Assembly: GCA_949126835.1 (NCBI GenBank)
Contig: OX421495.1
Location: forward strand, 4,728,011-4,792,010
From: Anisus vortex
Taxonomy: Eukaryota > Mollusca > Gastropoda > Planorbidae
Length of the DNA stretch: 64,000 nucleotides
Direction: 5' to 3'
The notes beneath the pieces are model-generated. The model had not been told where the DNA came from. It made no database searches and was given only the letters and a program-made list of their open reading frames with translations. The position numbers and the translations under genes were made by a program. Positions 58,335-64,000 of this stretch are shown piece after piece (the stretch's first letter is position 1; each line of letters begins with the position of its first letter).

Positions 58335-59841
58335 TTGTGAATTGTATTCATGACAAGGAAATTGGTAGACCTTGAGCACTTACACATATTTGTCTTATGT
58401 TAACTTATGTTTGAAAAAAAAAACATTATGCTATTTCTGCTACCAAAGAATTATTAAGTTTTCTAAAGTCTATAAGATGTAATTACTTAATAATTGATAT
58501 CAAGATTTTGTTGTTGTTGGATGCTCATTTTTATTTTTTTTATTTTTTTTGGTTGATTAAGTAAATTGACTAATATTTTGAATAATTTTCATATTTTGAT
58601 GAAGATGAAATGTTTAAACTAAGATATATGTTGTATACAAAAGAGTGTGCACAGAAATTAATGACGCAATTAAGAAAATGTCACTGACATCTTAGAAATT
58701 GTATTTATAAATGAATTTTCTATAAACTAGCTTCATTCTGTCACTTACAAAGTTTAATTTTGAGATTATACTATAATTATAGTCGTGGGTTTATTAGATT
58801 TATAATGCTCATTAATTGTCGCAACTTATTGTCGCGTAGAGATTTTTTTTTTTTACCTTAAGAGGTAATGTGGTTAATTTGCATTAGAAAGAGAGAGTAG
58901 AATGATACCGATAGAGAGATAGAAAAAACGTGAGAGAGAGAAGGAGAGTATTGTTTGATTCTAGGAATTGGGGTCAACCGTTATCTAATGTTAGTTAGAA
59001 AGACGGCCAGCAGGCTTGAAATTGAAAATTAAACTGTCCTAGAGCTGAGACCGTAATTGGGTCAAGCATACACTAGTGAACAGTGGAAAACTTATGCTAC
59101 AGAGATAGTATGATTTTTATGAATGGAAAGAAATTTAATTTCAATACGGGAAGTGTCGCCGCGGTTGAGTTGATTGTCGGTTGAGTTGATTGTCGGTTGA
59201 GTTGATTGTCGGTTGAGTTGATTGTCGTTTTTATTGTTATGAAGTTATTGACAATGACAAAAGATGTTTAGTTCAGAATTAAATGAACGTGGGTTGAGTT
59301 AACCTTAAAAGAATGAAAATTATTGCAGTGTATTGATTTTTCAATGAAGAATGAGATTGTTGTTTTCTGTCTAGACTTAAGCTATGATATTTCTTGTCTT
59401 GCCAGAGTTAATCTGGATAATGTATTACTGTATTTTAATTTTTTCCCATTTTGTTTTGACCTCGGTCATTTTGAGTGTGTATAAAAAAAAAAATTGTTTT
59501 TCACGCTTCACCGAATTTATTATTGTACAATGACAAGGGAGAATACTGATAACTTCTAAAGTTATGCCCCTTTTATTTTGACCTAAATGGTTTATGTTAA
59601 GTTGAGTTTTTCTCTTTTTGTTAAGTTAATTTTACTATTATGCTGTTGTCAGTGTTGTGCGTTATATTTACACTGCTGTGTTTAATTAATAATGTCACAC
59701 TTTCTTCCTTATGTTCTCATAAGTTTTACCCCTATTATTGTCACATACTTTTGTTCCTGTACCTTGAGATATTTGTATAAAAAAAAAAATATTTAGTTTA
59801 AGATTAACAAAAATATTTTTTTTTATCCCCGGATAATAGGG
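58335..59841 (+). other. Non-coding 3' interior of the gypsy element
   Basis: AT-rich, no frame with RT or RNase H similarity. Contains four GGTTGAGTTGATTGTC units at about 59162-59226. The bases just before the 3' LTR (GGATAATAGGG) are the only purine-rich candidate for a polypurine tract. Confidence 0.65.
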
Positions 59842-60120
59842 TGTTACGAACCTTGCCCTCTTTACCCCAGCTATCCCTTATAGCTGACCTCTACGTTCAT
59901 TGGTTGAGGCCAGTGACTGGCTAATGTGTAAATGTGTCACGAGTGGACACGGAGGTTTTAGCTTACTTTTTAAGTCGTCGAGCTGTGCAGTTGTGTTCCA
60001 GTTGTTTTGTACTTGTTTTTACTGAATTAAAGAGTTTTTGTTCATTGAAAAGCCATGTGTTTGACTTGAGAATACCTAAGAAGTAATCTACTAACCATAC
60101 CCCTAGATCAAGCCGTTACA
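59842..60120 (+). repeat. 3' LTR of the gypsy element
   Basis: 279 bp, identical to the 5' LTR except for three clustered substitutions, about 98.9% identity by direct reading. Followed by ATAT, the target duplication. Confidence 0.93.
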
Positions 60121-60454
60121 ATATAAGATAATGTAAAAGTAAAAAAAGTAAAAAGAAGATAATTTTTTTTACATAATTTGTATAGACTAAAACATTAATG
60201 GCATTTAGAAAAGATTATAAAAAACATAAAGTTTACAGATTTTTTCCATGCAATTAGTGTGGGCAGCCTAGGCTATATATGTACAGTGTGTCTTTATGTA
60301 TCTGTGTGAGCAATTATTTCAATTTTCACTGACCCTAACCCTTTTAATTTTCTACAATTTACATGTTTTTTCATTGTTGTAAAGCTTCACTTGTTGGTTG
60401 GCACAGTTGTTCTCCACTACAAATATTCTAATCGAGTTTTGACCCACTTCATTG

Positions 60455-60742
60455 GGGCACGGTGGCCGTGCTGGCAGCGCGTTTAGCTGGCGTACCAAAG
60501 GTCATGGGTTTGAATGCTGGTGCAATCTAGGATTTGTTCCCGGAACTGGAGCTGGAGGGTGTCCATGAGACTACCCAGCTCTGATGGGTACATGACCTTA
60601 ATTGGGGTGTACCTGACCTTAATTGGGGTAAAGTAAAGGCGTAGTGCTGGCCACACAATCACCTAGTATGCATGTGGCCACAGAAACTGGTGAACGCTGC
60701 TTCACCGGCCCTATGGATCAAATTGGTCAGATGGGATACTTT
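60455..60742 (+). repeat. Full-length tRNA-derived SINE
   Basis: Begins GGGGCACGGTGGCCGTGCTGG, B-box-like ATGGGTTTGAATGC, then GGATTTGTTCCCGG, GGAGGGTGTCC, GAGACTACCCAGCT, GATGGGTAC, a duplicated ACCTGACCTTAATTGGGGT, GTGCTGGCCACACAATC, GGTGAACGCTGCTTCACCGG and GGTCAGATGGGATACTTT. Best full-length plus-strand reference for the family in this window. Confidence 0.88.
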
Positions 60743-61370
60743 CCCTGGAGCCTATGCTCAAAACTTTGAAAATAAGCTTATGGCTTATTGGACAATACAG
60801 TATTTTCTTGATTGCTAGAGTGTGCTTTTAGTTGTAATTTTTTTTAAATATTATCTTTTATTTGTTTGTTGTTTACCATCAATATTAATAATATAGGCGA
60901 CTATAGAAGACTATACATTTCACCTTTTCTAAAAAAAAGAAAAATAAATTTATTTAGAACATTTTAACAAACATTTGGGTAGAATGGTTGGCAAATACAA
61001 TATAGGTAGCCTATTCAGCAAGAGGATCAAACGGCAAGTCTATTTTAAAATATGCCATTGTCTGAACGATCTTTTTTTAATGTAAAATGTCAATATTCAC
61101 AACATCTATCAGTTATATGTAGGCCTAAGTGTTTTATTTTAAAAGTCGTACTGCACACCTTTTTAAAAATAACCTGTATGGATTTTTGTGTGTGGTTGTA
61201 AGGGTGACGTCAAGTTTAAGTTCTGGAAAAGATATTTTTTTAAATTTTAATCGTTATTTTCTAAGCCAGATACCGCCCCTGAACGGCTGAATCCCTCGCT
61301 TCGCCACCGCCAGCCCCGTCTGTGGGGTACAACCAAGACCATCGTAAATACAGGCCTGTACAGTAAGGCG

Positions 61371-61673
61371 AGTCAAGGTCGTGACGTCACGAGTAATGGG
61401 CTATTGGGTGGCTATCGTCTTGCGTTACCTGCCGCCGATAGTGTGTAGTTTGTAGGCTACAACGAGAAGCATGCTGTCATGTATGTGTGTGTTATTTAGT
61501 CTACTATTGATTTTACGTTACATATACAATGTTGAATTATTAGATAAAGACACCATATCATGGTCAAGATATTTTGAGTGCCTAATTTCAAAGGAGACTA
61601 TAACTAAAATAACAAAGAATTGATGTCAAAGATGACGTTTCATAACAAGTAACAAAGATGGCTACCGGTAAGT
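61371..61673 (+). promoter_or_regulatory. Possible promoter with CRE and inverted CCAAT box, and candidate short first exon
   Basis: GTGACGTCAC (full CRE palindrome) at 61381-61390 and ATTGG at 61403-61407 lie in a block richer in GC than its surroundings. Downstream, ACAAAGATGGCTACCG followed by the strong donor GTAAGT (61668) looks like a translated first exon, and a TTTTTTCATTTCAG acceptor-like site lies at about 62104-62114. Joining those two gives a stop after eight codons, so any product would be a tiny peptide, a non-coding RNA, or an exon leading out of the window. Confidence 0.3.
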
Positions 61674-62153
61674 CAACGCCTGAGAACTTAAGAATGGGGT
61701 GAACTTTCGTGCAATCCCTGGGACCTAGGAAAATGTGATCACATAGCCTACAGAATATTCCAGGGTAAGTCAAAACTTTTAAAATTATATTTGTTTGATT
61801 CCTGTGAGTTAGATAGTAGTGAACCCAAAGTAGGCTTAATAATGTACAGTAAATGTAGTCTTTACTAAGACTAAGCCTTTAAATAGCCTTGTTCTAAATT
61901 GTAAGGCTAACAAATTAGTTTTATTTTACCGGTAACCTACTATAATATAACTAGCCTATCGTCTATAGACTACTATTACAGGCTACGTAGATAATACAAA
62001 CCTTACGTTTAGTATATAGGCCTAATGATTAGGCTACTTAGGAATGATAGGCCTACTCGTCTTAAAAAAAAGGTTTTATTGTCATTAAAACTGTTTGTTC
62101 CTTTTTTCATTTCAGGTTTGCCTGCCAGATAAGACTTTTGCACCAGAGCTATG

Positions 62154-63095
62154 CTATGGATTAAAGACAGTGTAGAAGTACCATCTGAATTCATTGTACA
62201 TCATGTATACTACATCATCTACAATAAAAATAACTATGGATTAAAGACAGTGTAGTACCATCTGAGTTTATTGAACATCCTGTATACTATATCATCTACA
62301 CTAAACTAACTATGGATTAAAGACAGTGTAGTACCATCTGAATTAATTGTACATCATGTATACTACATCATCTACACTAAACTAACTATGGATTAAAGAC
62401 AGTGTAGTACCATCTGAATTAATTGTACATCATGTATATACTACATCATCTACACTAAAATAACTATGGATTAAAGACAGTGTAGTACCATCTGAGTTTA
62501 TTGAACATCCTGTATACTACATCATCTACACTAAACTAACTATGGATTAAAGACAGTGTAGTAGTACCATCTGAATTAATTGTACATCATGTATACTACA
62601 TCATCTACACTAAACTAACTATGGATTAAAGACAGTGTAGTACCATCTGAATTAATTGTACATCATGTATACTACATCATCTACACTAAACTAACTATGG
62701 ATTAAAGTCAGTGTGGTACCATCTGGATTTATTGAACATCCTGTATACTACATCATTTACACTAAACTAACTATTGATTAAAGACAGTGTAGTAGTACCA
62801 TCTGAATTAATTGTACATCATGTATACTACATCACCTACACTAAACTAACTATGGATTAAAGACAGTGTAGTAGTACCATCTGAATTAATTGTACATCAT
62901 GTATACTACATCATCTACACTAAACTAACTATGGATTAAAGACAGTGTAGTAGTACCATCTGAATTCATTGTACATCCAGCATAGTACACTATCTACACT
63001 CAACTAAACTTTGGATTTCAAAAAGTGTAGTACCATCTGAATTCATTGTAGGCTACACTCAGCATACAACACCAGCTACACTCAACTAACTAAAA
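62154..63095. repeat. 76-80-bp tandem array, about 12 units
   Basis: CTATGGATTAAAGACAGTGT followed by AGTACCATCTGAATT, ATTGTACATCATGTATAC and TACATCATCTACACTAAACTAA. Starts at 62154, 62234, 62310, 62386 and onward. The last two or three units are diverged (CCAGCATAGTACAC, CTCAGCATACAAC). Confidence 0.95.
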
Positions 63096-63099
63096 GTAC

Positions 63100-64000
63100 A
63101 ACAGGTTCTTGTTAAACTTAGATCTTAATATTGTGATAAATTAAATGCACATATTTACGGTACACTTTATTTCTACAGTGAACATTGTTTGAACAACAAA
63201 AAATAAAGAATAAAAAAAGGTTGAACTCAAATGTAGTGTTTTTTTACTTGTTCTGTAATCTAATTGTTTTCTTGTTGTCTGTAAGTTCAAATTAAATAAT
63301 TTCAGATAGATCTAGATCTTATAATTAGGCTACATGTATTTTGAAACTATAAAATAACATGAAAGAAAACAGATTGTAAGTAAGCCTATAATAGAAATAT
63401 AGCATCATAGTTAAAAAAAAAAAAGCAGTAGGCCTAACTTATAGCAGTATGTAAGGATTTATTTAATGGTAAATTAAAGTACCGGTCAACATTCATAAAT
63501 AGACCTAAGATTAACTGTAGTAGATACTACTACATAGTAGACACTACAGCACTGATACAATACACATATGCCGGCGCCTGAGGCGAGTGTGTACACACTA
63601 CGTTCTCTACACCCCGCAAGCCTAAGGCCTCCAGCGCGTGACGTACAAAAGTAGCAGTTTGGCCTGTACTTACGGTGGTCTTGGTACAACTCGAGCCTAT
63701 AACAACAGAATAGATGCACGCATGGGCGCCCGCAGAAAATTTTCTAGGGGGGGGCAAAATATTTTTTGTAATGTTTTAATGTAGTTTTAATTTACTGAGC
63801 GCATTTGTATGGTGAACGAACGGACAGAACACTGAAGTAATTGTAGTACACTGTAGTAATGAAGGGCATACTGTAGCAACACATTTTTTATTAGCACTAT
63901 ATATGTATATAATAGACGTAAACCATACAAAAAACCTTACTTTAAACAAACAATATTACAACGTAAATTTAAAATAAAATGTATTATTTAAACAAGAACT
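63100..64000. other. Intergenic end of window; possible DNA-transposon left end at about 63720
   Basis: CATGGGCGCCCGCAGAAAAT at 63720, followed by GGGGGGGGCAAAATATT, resembles a common terminal sequence of invertebrate DNA transposons, but the other end is outside the window. A CG-richer 130-bp stretch precedes it (63565-63690). No gene recognised. Confidence 0.35.

Larger units (their letters stand above)
54405..60120 (+). mobile_element. Ty3/gypsy LTR retrotransposon (Gmr1-like domain order), internally deleted
   Basis: 5,716 bp bounded by 279-bp LTRs (54405-54683 and 59842-60120) that begin TGTTAC and end GTTACA, with ATAT duplicated on both sides (54401-54404, 60121-60124). The single long frame 54817-58314 encodes gag, three CCHC knuckles, protease, integrase and the start of RT in that order. 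RT breaks off near 58337, and RNase H is absent. The remaining 1.5 kb before the 3' LTR has no frame. Integrase upstream of RT is known for Gmr1-like gypsy elements; assignment to that clade is inference. Confidence 0.9.

Overview
The window is animal nuclear DNA, most likely from a gastropod mollusc. It is AT-rich, has GT-AG introns, mollusc-type non-LTR elements, a Ty3/gypsy element, hAT and pogo/Tigger relics, a tRNA-derived SINE family, and an unusual load of minisatellites. There is no bacterial organisation: no operons, Shine-Dalgarno sites or CRISPR. The species assignment is inference; the eukaryotic architecture is seen directly.

The one convincing host gene lies on the minus strand at 53539-29806. 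It is a complete TMEM63 / CSC1-like (OSCA/TMEM63 family) mechanosensitive and osmosensitive cation channel. I assembled 24 coding exons by hand. All junctions obey GT-AG, reading phase is kept throughout, and the sum is 2,451 nt (816 aa plus stop), the usual length for animal TMEM63. Its introns hold satellite arrays (43, 25, 28, 57, 69 and 12 bp units), SINEs, LINE fragments and two MITE-like insertions. Several arrays touch splice sites, and the stop codon lies inside a 17-bp array.

Layout: 80-1051 hAT MITE with perfect 8-bp TSD; 1490-2335 L2/CR1-like LINE 3' end; 2594-4654 broken hAT (ZMYM-type) transposase; 5120-5228 small fold-back; 6085-8714 a 15-bp satellite open on both strands; 10100-10661 a 0.56-kb inverted-repeat element (second, inverted copy at 50808-51381); 10745-12260 5'-truncated non-LTR RT; 12.5-18.9 kb repeats, GC tracts and a possible GPCR relic; 18958-19506, 20150-20430 and 25973-26248 one MITE family, the first with a TIR grown into a 13-bp minisatellite; 24.3-24.8 and 34.4-34.9 kb a shared GC-rich repeat; 29806-53539 TMEM63; 53672-54020 a pogo/Tigger-like MITE; 54405-60120 a nearly intact-ended gypsy element with 279-bp LTRs, nested in an older LINE tail; 60455-60742 a SINE; 61.3-61.7 kb a possible promoter/first exon; 62154-63095 a 76-bp array.

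Most notable: tandem duplication of a TMEM63 exon end together with its splice donor; higher-order structure in two satellites; a gypsy element with protease-integrase-RT order whose RT/RNase H is deleted although its LTRs are about 99% identical; and a MITE inverted repeat apparently caught seeding a minisatellite.
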